Under the pieces are notes generated by a model. It saw only the letters and a program-made list of their open reading frames with translations. It ran no database searches and had not been told where the DNA came from. This document shows, piece after piece, positions 38,568 to 39,179 of a DNA stretch of 39,179 nucleotides. The position numbers were made by a program, and so were the translations under genes. The stretch lies in NCBI GenBank assembly GCA_937924845.1, contig CALDUQ010000024.1, forward strand, positions 1 through 39,179. Reading direction: 5' to 3'. The stretch's first letter is position 1; the number at the start of each line of letters is the position of its first letter. Source of the DNA: an uncultured Flavobacteriaceae bacterium (GTDB taxonomy: Bacteria; Bacteroidota; Bacteroidia; Flavobacteriales; Flavobacteriaceae).

Positions 38568-39179
38568 TCATTTTTTCTTTACAACTTTAATATAAAACAG
38601 AAGAAAATGTAAAGCGTAAAAAGAAATAAATAAACGTATTAAAATCCCAAGCTTATGAATGTAATATTCGTTGCTATCTATACAAAATAACCAGAAATAA
38701 GATATGATTATGAAAATAGTAGTTGGTATCAAAAAATAAAACAACTTTTTATACTTAAACAATAAAATAATGATATTCGCTAAATTCATTAGAATGTAAG
38801 AATATATAATAAGCATAAGTACTATAGGTGTATCATAATCATAAGGTTTTATATAATCAATTAACAAACCATTTTCTGTAAAATCTTTTTTGTACCATTT
38901 GAAAATATTGGAAAGCATTACTTTCTCCACAGCAATCTTATTGCGAGAAGTATCATTTATAAAGTCATAGGTAACTTGCTCTAATTGCTTTTCCATATTT
39001 GCCGCCGTAAAGGCCTGATTCAATAATTTCGGACAAGAATAAGAAGCGCAATTGATGGCAAAATGAATACGAGGCTCATTCATTTTACGTAAAATTTTAT
39101 GCTCAATATCGCCTAGCGAAAGTTTGCCATCTCCTGTTTTAACCCAGCTTTTACCCCAAGGATTTTTTAAGTCCTTAAT
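38568..39179 (-). CDS. DUF547 protein (5' end outside window) with atypical multi-TM C-terminus
   Basis: Frame stays open to the window edge: IKDLKNPWGKSWVKTGDGKLSLGDIEHKILRKMNEPRIHFAINCASYSCPKLLNQAF (DUF547 signature), then after YDYDTP hydrophobic segments IVLMLIIYSYILMNLANIIILLF, FYFLIPTTIFIIISYFWLF, LIRLFISFYALHFLLFYI. The ORF-track start at 39083 is an internal Met. Confidence 0.85.
   Translation of the reverse strand: MKDLKNPWGKSWVKTGDGKLSLGDIEHKILRKMNEPRIHFAINCASYSCPKLLNQAFTAANMEKQLEQVTYDFINDTSRNKIAVEKVMLSNIFKWYKKDFTENGLLIDYIKPYDYDTPIVLMLIIYSYILMNLANIIILLFKYKKLFYFLIPTTIFIIISYFWLFCIDSNEYYIHKLGILIRLFISFYALHFLLFYIKVVKKK

Noticed and set aside
1-39179. CRISPR arrays, tRNA/rRNA genes, prophage
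   Set aside because: No direct-repeat/spacer periodicity, no cloverleaf or rRNA signatures, and no phage structural or integrase genes seen by eye; a tRNAscan/Infernal run would be needed to exclude small RNAs.

Overview
The window is AT-rich chromosomal DNA from Bacteroidetes, most likely Flavobacteriaceae (inferred from protein families, dcw gene order and TAnnTTTG-type -7 promoter elements). The first ~14.6 kb is a division/cell-wall (dcw) cluster on the minus strand: mraZ-rsmH-ftsL-like-ftsI(PASTA)-murE-mraY-murD-ftsW-murG-murC-ftsQ-ftsA-ftsZ (ftsZ truncated by the window edge). Upstream of mraZ is a 10-bp-period GTGGTAAAAA repeat that looks like a MraZ operator. From 14.7 to 21.3 kb come an alpha/beta hydrolase, engB, and a surface-glycan block (WaaP/InaA-like kinase, WaaE-like GT2, TagB/F-like CDP-glycerol phosphotransferase, nucleotidyltransferase, YrbL-like kinase, Stealth phosphotransferase). 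The rest is housekeeping: dapD, ruvX, def, DUF5606, htpG, fabH, DUF457-type membrane protein, S1/P1 nuclease, pabB-like, nadC, YihY, priA, LytTR regulator, glmM-like mutase, LpxL-like acyltransferase, rhomboid. At the right edge, absent from the ORF track, is a short decayed locus: a 29-codon N-terminal remnant of a REP-associated tyrosine (Y1) transposase (RAYT) with a perfect 8-bp-stem palindrome upstream, next to a DUF547 gene whose C-terminus runs into an atypical multi-TM tail. I found no CRISPR array, tRNA, rRNA or intact mobile element, and no convincing novel defence system. The best candidates for a second look are the RAYT/DUF547 scar, the MraZ operator with mis-called start, the glycan phosphotransfer block and the htpG upstream region.
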